Assembly (NCBI RefSeq): GCF_003994255.1
Contig: NZ_ML133853.1
Span: 1 to 64,000, forward strand
From: Brachybacterium paraconglomeratum
GTDB taxonomy: Bacteria > Actinomycetota > Actinomycetes > Actinomycetales > Dermabacteraceae
Length of the DNA: 64,000 nt
Direction: 5' to 3'
The position numbers and the translations under genes are program-made. Below, in pieces: positions 35,545-45,528 of this stretch (position 1 is the stretch's first letter; every line of letters begins with the position of its first letter). The notes under the pieces are model-generated. The model worked only from the letters and a program-made list of their open reading frames with translations, searched no databases and was not told the origin of the DNA.

Positions 35545-35908
35545 GGGCGGGGGTCGTGACCGCGAGGCGGACGGGGAACTGCAGCACCCGCTGCTCGGCA
35601 CTGTCCCCCTCCGTCACATCCCGCACAGGGATCCTGCAGCGACGCCGCCAGGGGCGCAGCGAGGCGAGCGGGAACCGGCGGTAGATGGATTCCTGCGCCG
35701 TCGACCTGATCGTCCATCGCTGGAGCCAGGCCAGCGCACAGGGCCGCGATGCCCGCCTGACCGAGGCCTAGCTCGCGCTGGTCGACGCCGCAGTGGACGG
35801 CTGGGGCAAGCATGCCTACGCCCCCGGCATCTTCGGCGCGCCCGAGGACGTGCCCGCCGGGGCCGACGGCAGACCCGGGTGCTCGCGAGGACCGGCCGCC
35901 GCGGCTGA
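35545..35908 (+). pseudogene. Decayed TIGR03086-type (mycothiol-dependent DinB-like) protein
   Basis: Three broken pieces of one protein can be read in order. The first, DGELQHPLLGTVPL (from about 35570), is in one frame. The second is VDLIVHRWSQASAQGRDARL (from about 35697), in another frame with an in-frame TAG at 35769-35771, continuing AYAPGIFGAPEDVPAGAD. The third, QTRVLARTGRRG, is in a third frame ending at TGA 35906-35908. The order and spacing match the C-terminal half of TIGR03086/maleylpyruvate-isomerase-like proteins. It accounts for the 445-bp gap between its neighbours. Confidence 0.7.
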
Positions 35909-35964
35909 TCGCACCGGCCGGCCCTGCCTGCCCTCACGCCGAGTGATGCATCAGCAGCGTGGGC

Positions 35965-37326
35965 TCAGAGGTCGTGGCCCTCGTCGGCGTGGTCGTGGCC
36001 CTCATGGCCCTCCTCGCCCTTCGACTCGCTCGCGCCCGGGGGGACCTCGTACTCGCCGGAGGCGGTGCCGGTGGTCACCTGGATCTCGTGCGGGACGACG
36101 GGCAGGTCGAGCTCGCGGTAGACCTCGCCGCTGGCGACGTCGACCATGCTGAGCTTCTTCGCCTCGGGGTCGACGACGAAGGCGGTGCCGTCGGCGACCG
36201 AGAGCATCGGGCCGGCCTCCTGCCAGTTCTCGCCCTCCTCCCACTCACCGGTCACGGGGACCTCGTGGAGGATCTCGCCGCTCTCGGGGTCCAGGATGTT
36301 CAGCTCGCCGTCGTAGGTGAGCACGAGCGCCTCGCCGTCGGGGCCGCGGTCGAGGCTGCGGAACCAGTACGGGGAGCCGAGGTCGACGAGCTGCTGGGTC
36401 GCATCGCGGGTGTCGATCAGCGCGATCTCAGTGGGTCGCTCGATGCCTCCGGCAAGCTCGGCCTCGACCTTGTGGTCCGCGAGCACGATCGGGGAGTCCT
36501 CATGGCCCTTCTGGTTTCCGGAGCGCTGGTAGTCGCCCTCGATCGCGACCTTGTGGAACTCGCCGTCGCGGTAGACCACCGAGCCGTTCTCGCAGCCGAG
36601 CGAGATGACGTCCCCTGACTCGGTGGGCTGTGCGGCGGCCTCGCCGTGCACGCCGGGGCAGTCGTCGGTCTCGGCGACGACCTTCCCGTCTGCGTCCAGG
36701 ACCTGCACGGTGCTGCGGGCGTCCTCGGTGCCCTGGGTGGTCAGCAGCCCGCCGTCCGAGAGCGGGACGGCGACGCCGTGGTGCGGGTCCTCGGTCGCGG
36801 TCTCCTCGAGCACGTCGAGCTTGCCCTCGCCGAGGGCGGTCGGGTCGAACAGGGTGATCTCGCCGCTGCCGTCGGCGAAGATCGCGGTGCGGTCGCCGTG
36901 AGGGACGACGTGACCGGGGTGAGGGGCCTCGACGGAGAGGTCGGTGAGCGCCGGGTCCTGGACGTAGTAGTGGAAGTGGTCGCCGTGCCCCTGGGCGAGC
37001 AGGCCGGTGTCGTACATGGTCACGGCGTCGGAGGCGCTGACCGCGACGTGGCGGCCGTCGCCGGCGGGGTTCAGGCGGACGTAGCCCTCGACGGGGGTCT
37101 CGTTCAGCACGGAGCCGTCGGCCGAGTCGAGGGTGACGACGCCGCCCCCATGGGCGAGGACGATCCGGGGGCTGAGCGCGCCGACCTCGGTGCGGTCCGA
37201 GGACGGGGACTCGGCGGCCCCGGCCCCGTCGCCCCCGCCGTCGGAGGCTCCCCCGTCGACGCCCGAGCCGCAGGCGGCGAGCGCGAGCACGCCCGCCCCG
37301 AGGAGGGCGGCAGCGCGCCGCTTCAT
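35965..37326 (-). CDS. AztD-like secreted zinc metallochaperone (lipoprotein)
   Basis: 453 residues from ATG 37326, which has gagaag at good spacing; two upstream in-frame ATGs (37350, 37341) lack ribosome sites. The signal peptide ends in a lipobox (ALAACGS). The body has the repeat pattern of a beta-propeller with His-rich loops (GDHFHYY, PHPGHVVPHGDR, DPHHGVAVP), and the C-terminus is HEGHDHADEGHDL. These features match the AztD family, which passes Zn2+ to an ABC importer. No importer genes adjoin it. Two Zur-like boxes precede it. Confidence 0.72.
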   Translation of the reverse strand: MKRRAAALLGAGVLALAACGSGVDGGASDGGGDGAGAAESPSSDRTEVGALSPRIVLAHGGGVVTLDSADGSVLNETPVEGYVRLNPAGDGRHVAVSASDAVTMYDTGLLAQGHGDHFHYYVQDPALTDLSVEAPHPGHVVPHGDRTAIFADGSGEITLFDPTALGEGKLDVLEETATEDPHHGVAVPLSDGGLLTTQGTEDARSTVQVLDADGKVVAETDDCPGVHGEAAAQPTESGDVISLGCENGSVVYRDGEFHKVAIEGDYQRSGNQKGHEDSPIVLADHKVEAELAGGIERPTEIALIDTRDATQQLVDLGSPYWFRSLDRGPDGEALVLTYDGELNILDPESGEILHEVPVTGEWEEGENWQEAGPMLSVADGTAFVVDPEAKKLSMVDVASGEVYRELDLPVVPHEIQVTTGTASGEYEVPPGASESKGEEGHEGHDHADEGHDL

Positions 37327-37340
37327 GACAATGCTTCTCA
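37326..37340 (-). promoter_or_regulatory. Zur-like box overlapping the AztD-like gene start
   Basis: TGACAATGCTTCTCA fits the Zur dyad TGAnAAnnnTTnTCA at every fixed position. It overlaps the ribosome site and start codon of the chosen start, so binding would block translation initiation DNA or an upstream promoter. Confidence 0.55.
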
Positions 37341-37370
37341 TCAGGTGCATGCCAGGAAGTTACCAGCGAA

Positions 37371-37385
37371 TGAGAATCTTTCGCA
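37371..37385 (-). promoter_or_regulatory. Second Zur-like box
   Basis: TGAGAATCTTTCGCA fits the same dyad with one mismatch. It lies 45 bp (about four helical turns) upstream of the first box. The remainder of the 332-bp gap 37327-37658 holds the promoter side of the next, divergent gene; I see no other structure. Confidence 0.5.
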
Positions 37386-37658
37386 ATTGGGGACGTATGG
37401 CGCGCGGCACCCAGAGCCGGGCGTCACCCCGTGGTCGCGAGCTCGGCGACCTGGCCGCCCGTCCGCTCCGGCCCTAGACCTCCGACCCGACTCCACTCCG
37501 GGGATCAGGGCGCCGAGGCCTCACGCCCCTGCATCGACACCGCCCGAACATCATCACGGCAGGAATAAGTGGCAGGTCTCGATTGACATGAATCGCCGGC
37601 GTGTGTTCGGATCGTGATGGGAAATATAGTCACCAGCCCACAACGCCGAAGGAGAACC

Positions 37659-38117
37659 ATGGACCGGCGACTATTCTTCAGAACTGCCACGGTACTTGCG
37701 TCGACAGCGGGGGCCACAGTCTTCACGTCGCCCACCTGGGCGCAGAGCCGCCAAGATGAGGAGTCGACACTTCGACCACTGACCGCCGAGGAATGGCGAC
37801 AGATCGAGAAGGCCGCACTGGACGCGGGTGACAAGGAATCGGCAGATGCTGCAGCCGAGGCTGCGACTCGGGCCGAATCCACCACCACGCCATACCTCAT
37901 CCCCACCGCCATCAAGCAAGCAGCCAAGGCTGCCCTGCGGTATGGTCGCGGAGCAATCCCGAAGCCCATCCGGCCATACACCGACAAGATCCTCGAGGCC
38001 CTCGACAATGCGAATGCCTGGACCGAAGCAGCTCTGACGGCGAGCTTCATGAGTGCGGGGATCCCACCGGACGTGTCGCAGCAGGCTGCTTGGTGGCTCA
38101 CCAACATTGTCGTCTGA
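37659..38117 (+). CDS. Exported small protein of unknown function (candidate bacteriocin-like precursor)
   Basis: 152 residues, ATG 37659 with gaaggag. The N-terminus MDRRLFFRTATVLASTAGAT has the twin-arginine look (RRLFF) and a cleavage site after TWAQ near residue 30. An acidic helical region follows. The last 75 residues are cationic then hydrophobic (IKQAAKAALRYGRG, KILEALDNANAWTEAALTAS, GIPPDVSQQAAWW). GC content is visibly lower than in the neighbours. The next gene, 7 bp away, encodes a four-helix membrane protein. Function not known; an exported peptide with an immunity partner is one reading. Confidence 0.75.
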   Translation: MDRRLFFRTATVLASTAGATVFTSPTWAQSRQDEESTLRPLTAEEWRQIEKAALDAGDKESADAAAEAATRAESTTTPYLIPTAIKQAAKAALRYGRGAIPKPIRPYTDKILEALDNANAWTEAALTASFMSAGIPPDVSQQAAWWLTNIVV

Positions 38118-38124
38118 ACTCCCC

Positions 38125-38526
38125 ATGAAGTTCCTTGCGGTGGTGACGGTCGCCGCGCTGCTGTTCGGCGCGGTGGTCATCGCTATCCTGCCGACGATCG
38201 GCGTCACGGGTGTCGCCCTCCTGATGGGCGTCCCGTTCCGCTTGGACTGGCATTGGACTTTGATCTCGGCATGCGGGATCTTCATCCTGTGGTTCATCCT
38301 GTCGACGAAGTCGGATACTGCCATCCGTGCGGCCCTGCACAGGAAGCCACGAGTTCACCAGGAGATCGCCACCAATCTCCTCTCGCTCGCACTTCTTGCG
38401 CTCGGCTACAGCCTTATCACCGAGAGCTTCTGGGCCGCCTGTCTCATGGCGGCCATCGTGTGCTGCATCTACATGGCGCTGCGGCCTGTGATCGAGAAGG
38501 CCGAGGCCGCATCACGACGACGGTGA
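38125..38526 (+). CDS. Small four-helix membrane protein (possible partner or immunity protein)
   Basis: 133 residues from ATG 38125, 7 bp after the preceding stop. Four hydrophobic helices are visible (FLAVVTVAALLFGAVVIAIL, ISACGIFILWFILS, ATNLLSLALLALGYSLI, AACLMAAIVCCIYMALR), with a basic C-terminus. It has no recognised family. The low-GC two-gene block (37500-38530) contrasts with the surrounding DNA, which suggests acquisition as a unit. Confidence 0.72.
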   Translation: MKFLAVVTVAALLFGAVVIAILPTIGVTGVALLMGVPFRLDWHWTLISACGIFILWFILSTKSDTAIRAALHRKPRVHQEIATNLLSLALLALGYSLITESFWAACLMAAIVCCIYMALRPVIEKAEAASRRR

Positions 38527-38580
38527 TGGAAACGCCCGAAAACAGCGTCGACACCCGTCGGTCGCCAGGGCGGCATCGAC

Positions 38581-38626
38581 TGGAGCACCGGCGACCGCTA
38601 TCGCGATAGCGGTCGCCGGTGCTCCA
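38581..38626. terminator. Loopless perfect 46-bp palindrome between convergent genes
   Basis: The 23-bp left half is the exact reverse complement of the right half, with no loop. It lies between the two-gene block (+) and gdhA (-) and would end both transcripts. Confidence 0.8.
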
Positions 38627-38719
38627 TCGATGTGCAAGGCGGCTCCGACGCACCACCAGGTATCGGCCCCAACTCTGCCCGGCGGGCAAGGGCCTCCGTG
38701 GGGCCAGGGCCGGCGGGGC

Positions 38720-40168
<1,449 letters not shown>

Positions 40169-40190
40169 TCAGTGAGTGAACATGCACGTG

Positions 40191-40219
40191 CCTGTCTCGC
40201 CATGCACCGGCGAGACGGG
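40191..40219 (-). terminator. Terminator hairpin of the macrodomain gene
   Basis: An 11-bp stem (one imperfect pair) with a 7-nt loop, beginning 2 bp beyond the stop codon at 40222. Confidence 0.6.
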
Positions 40220-40221
40220 GG

Positions 40222-40785
40222 TCACAGCGGAGCGTCGTCGCGACGACCCTCGAGGGCCTTCCCGTAGGCGGCGAGGGCCTCGTCGTCGAAGAGCACCAGG
40301 CGCAGCTCCCAGCGCCCGCCGAGCCGCGCCGCGCTCTCGCGCAGGCTCGCGATCGCGATGCGCGCGGCGCGGTCGAGGGGGAAGCGGTAGGCGCCGGTGG
40401 AGATCGAGGGGAAGGCGAGGCGGTGCAGATCGTGCTCGTGCGTGACCTCGAGGCAGCGTCGGTAGCAGGAGGCGAGCTCGGCGTCGCGGCGGGCGCGACC
40501 GGCCTCGTCGGCGTGGGCGGACCAGATGGGGCCGACAGTGTGCAGGACGTACGGGACAGGCAGGTCGTGCCCGCCGGTGAGCTTCGTGTCCCCGGTCTGG
40601 CAGCCCCCCAGGGTTCGACACTCGGCGAGCAGGTCGGGACCGGCGGCGCGATGGATCGCGCCGTCGACCCCGCCGCCGCCGAGCAGGGTGGAGTTCGCGG
40701 CGTTGACGATCGCGTCGACGTCGTCCACCTGGGTGATGTCGCCGCGACGCAGGCTGATCAGCGGGGATCCGTCGACGGTCTTCAT
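40222..40785 (-). CDS. Macrodomain protein (O-acetyl-ADP-ribose deacetylase type)
   Basis: 187 residues from ATG 40785 (ctgaggagg ribosome site). The MacroD-type motifs NAANSTLLGGGGVDGAIH and FPSISTGAYRFP line the ADP-ribose pocket. Such enzymes remove acetyl groups from O-acetyl-ADP-ribose or mono-ADP-ribose from proteins. No ADP-ribosyltransferase is adjacent. It lies between gdhA and the GH84 gene. Confidence 0.93.
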   Translation of the reverse strand: MKTVDGSPLISLRRGDITQVDDVDAIVNAANSTLLGGGGVDGAIHRAAGPDLLAECRTLGGCQTGDTKLTGGHDLPVPYVLHTVGPIWSAHADEAGRARRDAELASCYRRCLEVTHEHDLHRLAFPSISTGAYRFPLDRAARIAIASLRESAARLGGRWELRLVLFDDEALAAYGKALEGRRDDAPL

Positions 40786-40883
40786 GGCATTCCTCCTCAG
40801 CGTGACGGGATCGGCGGTGCGGCCTCCCTCGCCCCGAGTCTCGCCCACCGGGGGCCCGGCGGGCGAGACTCCGCACCGACCCC

Positions 40884-43310
40884 TCAGGCCTCCGGCGGCT
40901 CCTCGGCCAGGGCGAACTCGCGCACTTGCACCCACTTCCCGCCCTCGTTCTTGCGGGTCACGCGCAGCCGCGCCGCCTGAGTGGCGACAGGAGCGTCGAG
41001 CGTGACCTCGAGCAACGGGGAGCCGTCGGTGCTCGCCGCCTCGGTCCAGCTCTGCCCGTCGGCCGAGAGCTCGAGCACGCCGTGCTGGATCTGGTCACCG
41101 GCGGTGTCGTCGCTGCGCGCCATCTGCACGCGCACGAAGGTGATCTCGTGGCTCTCCTCGAGGTCGATGCGCACCTCGTCGCCGACCGCGGGCGCGCCGT
41201 CGGACCAGAAGAAGGTCGAGAGGTCGCCGTCGGCCATGAGCTCGGGGGCGTGGTCCCGGTAGGTGCCGAGGGTCGTGGTGGCGGTGGCGGGCAGCCCGCG
41301 GAGGGGCAGCGACGGGTCCCCGGGCAGGGCCGCGCGCAGCACCTCCCAGGCGCGTGCGGCGAAGGCCTCGAACAGTCCGCCGCCGACGACGGGGACGATC
41401 TGGTCCTCCTTGTACACGCCGTCCTTGCGCTGGTCGGGGACGGTCGCGCGCCCCGCGAGCGCGAACCGCTCGACCGCCCGGGCCGCCGCCTCGGAGGCAG
41501 CCCCGTGGTCCCCGGCGTGCAGCGCCGCCATCATCTCGTGCTGGGCGAGCAGGCCCTCGGCCCACTGGGCGCCCGCGACGATCCAGGGCAGGGTGTCCTG
41601 ATGGAAGCCGGGCTCGGCCATGCCGGCGAGGGAGTCCTCGAGCCCCGCGATCCGGGTCAGGCGCTCGACGAGCGCCGTGCCCTCGGCCCCGCCGTCGACG
41701 TCCGCCTCCCAGTAGGCGGTGAGATCCGCCTCGAGCGCGGGGGCCAGCGGGGAGCCGGAGCGGTAGGGCCAGTTCTGGTGGAGGTCCGCGAGGACGCGCA
41801 GGTCGGAGCGGATCTGCTCCTCGGGGCCGGCGAGCTCGTCGACGACCGCGTCCCAGGACTCGGCGGCGTCGTAGACGGCCGGGTTCCAGCAGTAGTCGGC
41901 GTAGTTGCCCAGCGAGATCAGTGAGGCGTAGGGCTGGATCATCGGGTTCGCGGTGAAGCCGGCGAGGTGCTCGTGGAGGGTCGGGGCGCGGCCCTCGAGG
42001 GGGTTGAGGAAGAGTCGCTCGCGGCGGCCGTCGTTGACCGGGAAGTTGTCCCAGATGTAGAGGTGCTCGGTCCGGTACGACTCGACGGCCTTGACCACGG
42101 ACTCCTCGGTGATCGAGGGGGAGAACACGCCCTCGCCGGTCCACTGCACGCGCACCTCCGGGTCCAGGCCGGTGCCGAAGGCGGTCTTGTAGTCGGTGGG
42201 TCCGGAGCCGGTGTACCCGGTGGGCACGGTCTGCAGCGGGGACAGGTCGTGCGCCCGCACGTACTCCTCCTGGACCCGGTTCAGGTAGTGGACCTGCGCC
42301 GCGGGCAGGGAGTCGAACTGTGCGGCGTCCTCCTCGCCGAGCTCCCACGGGATGTCGTCCAGTGCGATGTAGAAGCTGGTCACGCCCAGTTCGCGCAGCT
42401 GCTCGAACTTCGTCACCGTCGCCTCGAAGTCGGCGTCGGAGCCGTAGACGATGTCGTTGCCGGGCGAGAGGGCGTAGGTGAAGTCGACGTGGTGGGCGTT
42501 CGCGACCTCGACCAGCTCGGCGAGCTGCTCGAGGTCCTCGCCCGCGTAGAGCTCGCGCCACTTCGAGCGCAGCAGCAGGTCGTCCTTGGGGGTGTAGATA
42601 TAGGTGTTGAGCTTGTGCCGCCCGCAGAAGGCGAAGAGGTCCTGACGGGCCTGATGGGACCAGGGGATGCCGTAGAAGCCCTCGATCGCGCCGCGGATCT
42701 CCATCAGCGGCTCGTCGCGCACCGTGACCTCGGGGACCAGCGAGCGGCCGGCGAGGAGGCGGCGCAGGGTCTGGACGGCGTAGAAGGTGCCGCGGGCGTC
42801 GCGCCCGGCGAGGGCGAGGACGGTGCCGCGGTCGCGGCCGGCGGCGAGCACGTAGCCGTCGGCGGCGAGGTCCTCGGGGCCCCCGACGCCGAGCACCTCG
42901 AGCACCGGGGTGAGGCTCGGTGTCTCCTCGGGGGTCCCGAGGTGGACACGGGTGCCGCCGGCGGCGGGGTCGGCGTCCGCGGGGAGCGTCTCGACGGCGC
43001 AGCCGGCCGCCTCGAGCGCCTCGACCAGGAGTTCGCGGGCCCGCTTGTCGACGCCGTCGCCCGCCTGCAGCTGCACGCGCCGGGTCAGGGGCAGCAGTTT
43101 CCCGGAGCCGGTGAGGGACTGCGGGGCGGGGTGGAGGGCGGGGACGGCGTCGCGGGTGCCGCCCTCGGCGTGCGCGGCACCCAGCGGCAGAAGGGCCGCA
43201 CCGCCGGCGGCGAGGCCGAGGCCGAGCGCGGAGCGGCGGGAGAGGTGGCGCAGCGACGGGGTGGCGGCGCGGGCGGGGGTGGGAGGAGGAACGTCCGCAG
43301 AACGATTCAC
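40884..43310 (-). CDS. Secreted GH84 beta-N-acetylglucosaminidase with CBM32-like domain
   Basis: 808 residues starting at GTG 43310 behind ggaagg. The twin-arginine signal (LSRRSALGLGLAAGG) ends at GAAHAEG. Next come a GH20-like beta/alpha domain (about 50-180), the GH84 barrel with REIRGAIEGFYGIPWSH and the catalytic Asp pair in YIALDDIPWELG, a helical middle, and a C-terminal F5/8-type (CBM32) domain of about 125 residues. It should release GlcNAc from extracellular glycoconjugates (NagJ/hyaluronidase-like). Confidence 0.94.
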   Translation of the reverse strand: MNRSADVPPPTPARAATPSLRHLSRRSALGLGLAAGGAALLPLGAAHAEGGTRDAVPALHPAPQSLTGSGKLLPLTRRVQLQAGDGVDKRARELLVEALEAAGCAVETLPADADPAAGGTRVHLGTPEETPSLTPVLEVLGVGGPEDLAADGYVLAAGRDRGTVLALAGRDARGTFYAVQTLRRLLAGRSLVPEVTVRDEPLMEIRGAIEGFYGIPWSHQARQDLFAFCGRHKLNTYIYTPKDDLLLRSKWRELYAGEDLEQLAELVEVANAHHVDFTYALSPGNDIVYGSDADFEATVTKFEQLRELGVTSFYIALDDIPWELGEEDAAQFDSLPAAQVHYLNRVQEEYVRAHDLSPLQTVPTGYTGSGPTDYKTAFGTGLDPEVRVQWTGEGVFSPSITEESVVKAVESYRTEHLYIWDNFPVNDGRRERLFLNPLEGRAPTLHEHLAGFTANPMIQPYASLISLGNYADYCWNPAVYDAAESWDAVVDELAGPEEQIRSDLRVLADLHQNWPYRSGSPLAPALEADLTAYWEADVDGGAEGTALVERLTRIAGLEDSLAGMAEPGFHQDTLPWIVAGAQWAEGLLAQHEMMAALHAGDHGAASEAAARAVERFALAGRATVPDQRKDGVYKEDQIVPVVGGGLFEAFAARAWEVLRAALPGDPSLPLRGLPATATTTLGTYRDHAPELMADGDLSTFFWSDGAPAVGDEVRIDLEESHEITFVRVQMARSDDTAGDQIQHGVLELSADGQSWTEAASTDGSPLLEVTLDAPVATQAARLRVTRKNEGGKWVQVREFALAEEPPEA

Positions 43311-43478
43311 AGCGAGAGCCTTCCGATCCGCGCACGCGGCGGGCGTGGCGGTGTGGGGATGCGCGGGGCGCCGACGGGCACTGCGATGTGAGGCGCCCCA
43401 CAGGGCGACGACACCGTATCAAGCGGGTGCCGCGGCGTCAGCGGGTCCGACCCGGCGATCGACGGGCGCGCCGCGGCG

Positions 43479-44399
43479 TCAGCCGACGGTCAGGACGATC
43501 TTCCCGCGAGCGTGCCCCTCCATGCTCGCGCGGAAGGCGTCGGCCGCCTCGGCGAGGGGGAAGGCGCGTTCGACGTCGATGCGGAGGTCTCCGGCCTCGG
43601 CGAGCTCGCCGAGCGCGGCGAGGTCCGCGGCGTCGGGCCGCACCCACAGGTACTCGCCGCCGGAGCCGACGACGGAGCCGTCGGCGATGGAGGCGTGGCG
43701 CCCGCCGTCCTTGAGCACGGCGAGGGTCTGCTCGAGCACCCCGCCGACGTAGTCGACGACGAGGTCGACGCCCTCCGGGGCGTGCTCCCGGACCCGCCCG
43801 ACGAGCCCCTCCCCGTACTCGACGGGCTCGGCACCGAGCCCGCGCAGCCGCTCATGGTTGCGCTCCGAGGCGGTGCCGATCACGCGGGCACCGGCCGCCG
43901 CCGCGATCTGCACGGCGAAGGAGCCGACGCCGCCGTTCGCGCCGTGGACCAGCACCGTCTGCCCGGCGGTGAGGCCGAGACGGTGCAGGGACTGGTGGGC
44001 GGTGAGGCCGGCGAGAGGCAGTGCGCCGGCCTGGGCGAAGGAGAGGGAGTCGGGCTTGCGGGCGGCGGCGCGCACCGGGACCGTCATCTTCTCGGCGAAG
44101 GAGCCGGCCTGGACCCAGTCCTTGCGGGCGTAGGCCATGACCGCGTCGCCGACGGAGAACTCCGGGACGTCCAGGCCCACCGCCGCGACGACGCCCGCGA
44201 CGTCCCAGCCGGGGATGACGGGGAAGGTGGTGGTCATCAGCGGGTCGAGGCCGCCGGACATCACCTTCCAGTCCACGGGGTTCACCCCCGCGGCGCGCAC
44301 GTCGACGAGGATCTCGCCAGGGCCGACCTTCGGGTCCTCGAGCTCGGAGAGGGTGAGGACCTCGGGGCCCCCGTAGCTGCTGTAGGTGATGGCCTTCAT
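43479..44399 (-). CDS. Zinc-independent MDR oxidoreductase (quinone reductase-like)
   Basis: 306 residues from ATG 44399. GroES-like N-domain (MKAITYSSYGGPEVL, AAGVNPVDWKVMSGG) and Rossmann domain (QTVLVHGANGGVGSFAVQIA) are present, without structural zinc cysteines. Members use NADPH to reduce quinones or enones. It is downstream of the glycerophosphodiesterase genes but separated by 178 bp, so it is probably a unit of its own. Confidence 0.9.
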   Translation of the reverse strand: MKAITYSSYGGPEVLTLSELEDPKVGPGEILVDVRAAGVNPVDWKVMSGGLDPLMTTTFPVIPGWDVAGVVAAVGLDVPEFSVGDAVMAYARKDWVQAGSFAEKMTVPVRAAARKPDSLSFAQAGALPLAGLTAHQSLHRLGLTAGQTVLVHGANGGVGSFAVQIAAAAGARVIGTASERNHERLRGLGAEPVEYGEGLVGRVREHAPEGVDLVVDYVGGVLEQTLAVLKDGGRHASIADGSVVGSGGEYLWVRPDAADLAALGELAEAGDLRIDVERAFPLAEAADAFRASMEGHARGKIVLTVG

Positions 44400-44577
44400 G
44401 AGGGTGTGCAACGCGCGGCGCTCTCCCCGCATTCCCGTGAGATGCGCGCGGCTGCGGCCTCATCGCGCGCGCGATCACGACCTCCGCCGGCCGCACGAGC
44501 TCCACCAGGCTGGCGGAGCCGGGCAGGGCGATGCCTCGGGCGGCGAGGCCGGGGCGGCACAGGAGGCGCCCCGGACG

Positions 44578-45306
44578 TCAGCTCCGCACGTCGAGCTCGC
44601 GCTGCACCCAGGCCGGGTCGTCGGTGGTGATCGTGTCGACGCCGCAGGCGAGGGCCACCTCGAGCTGGGCCGCGGTGTTCACGGTCCACGGGTTCAGGCG
44701 CAGACCGGCCTCGTGCACGGCGCGGGCGGCGCGGAGGGCGAGCCCGTCGATCGCCGGGCCGATCCCCGCGGCGCCGAGGTCCTTCGCTGTCCGGATCGTC
44801 TGCGCGGTGATCTGCTCGACGAGATACGAGACCGGCGTGCCAGGGCTGCCGCGACGGATCGCCTCGAGCGCCTCGGCGTGGAAGGAGATGACGGTGGAGA
44901 CCTTCGCCGGGGAGTCCTCCGGGAGCGCGGCGAGCTGCCCGGCGACGGCCTCGCCGGCACCGGCGACCTTGACCTCGATGAACAGGGGCACGGTGGTCGT
45001 CTCCAGCAGCTCGGCGAGCGAGGGGACCTTCTCACCGTCCTCGAGCAGCACCGTGTCGAGCTCGGCACGGGTCAGCTCGCCGATGGCGCCGCTGCGCCGG
45101 GGCGAGTCCGCCGCGGCAGTGCGGTCGATGGTCTCGTCGTGCATCACGACCACCTCGTCGTCTGCGCTGAGATGGACGTCGCACTCGAGCAGCTGGGCGC
45201 CGTCCTCGATCGCGCGGCGGAACGCGGCGAGCGTGTTCTCGGGGGCGTGCGCGCTGGCGCCGCGGTGGCCGACGATCGCGGGGCGGGCGGGGCGCTTCGG
45301 GGTCAT
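44578..45306 (-). CDS. Glycerophosphodiester phosphodiesterase (copy 1)
   Basis: 242 residues of the UgpQ/GDPD TIM-barrel family. VGHRGASAHAPENTL (catalytic His, Glu), ECDVHLSADDEVVVMHDETI (metal-binding Glu, Asp, His), and the late IEVKV and WTVNT blocks are intact. No signal peptide, so cytoplasmic. ATG 45306 follows aaggagcacc. It probably hydrolyses imported glycerophosphodiesters to sn-glycerol-3-phosphate plus alcohol, downstream of the Ugp-like transporter. Confidence 0.93.
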   Translation of the reverse strand: MTPKRPARPAIVGHRGASAHAPENTLAAFRRAIEDGAQLLECDVHLSADDEVVVMHDETIDRTAAADSPRRSGAIGELTRAELDTVLLEDGEKVPSLAELLETTTVPLFIEVKVAGAGEAVAGQLAALPEDSPAKVSTVISFHAEALEAIRRGSPGTPVSYLVEQITAQTIRTAKDLGAAGIGPAIDGLALRAARAVHEAGLRLNPWTVNTAAQLEVALACGVDTITTDDPAWVQRELDVRS

Positions 45307-45528
45307 GGTGCTCCTTGAGCGGTCGGGCGTGCAGTGATCGGGGGGCGAGCTCGTGCGGGTCGGGGGCGGTCCGGTCGCCCGGCGCGGCGGGGCGCTCGGG
45401 ACGAGGCCCTCCCGTCCCGACCCCCAGCATGCCGCGGGTCACGCCTTCGCCCCGTGCTCGACACAGGTGCGGGACCGGCCGAGCGGCGGCCAGGGGCTCC
45501 CCCGTCCATCGCCCCGTCCCTCACACGC

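Noticed and set aside
37583-37628. TTGACA at 37583 with TATAGT at 37623 as a classical promoter for the exported-peptide gene
   Set aside because: Spacing of 34 bp is far from the 16-19 bp needed; either element alone may be real but not as a pair.
40222-40935. Longer start (40935) for the macrodomain protein
   Set aside because: The internal ATG at 40785 has an ideal ribosome site and the family begins there; the extra residues are low complexity.
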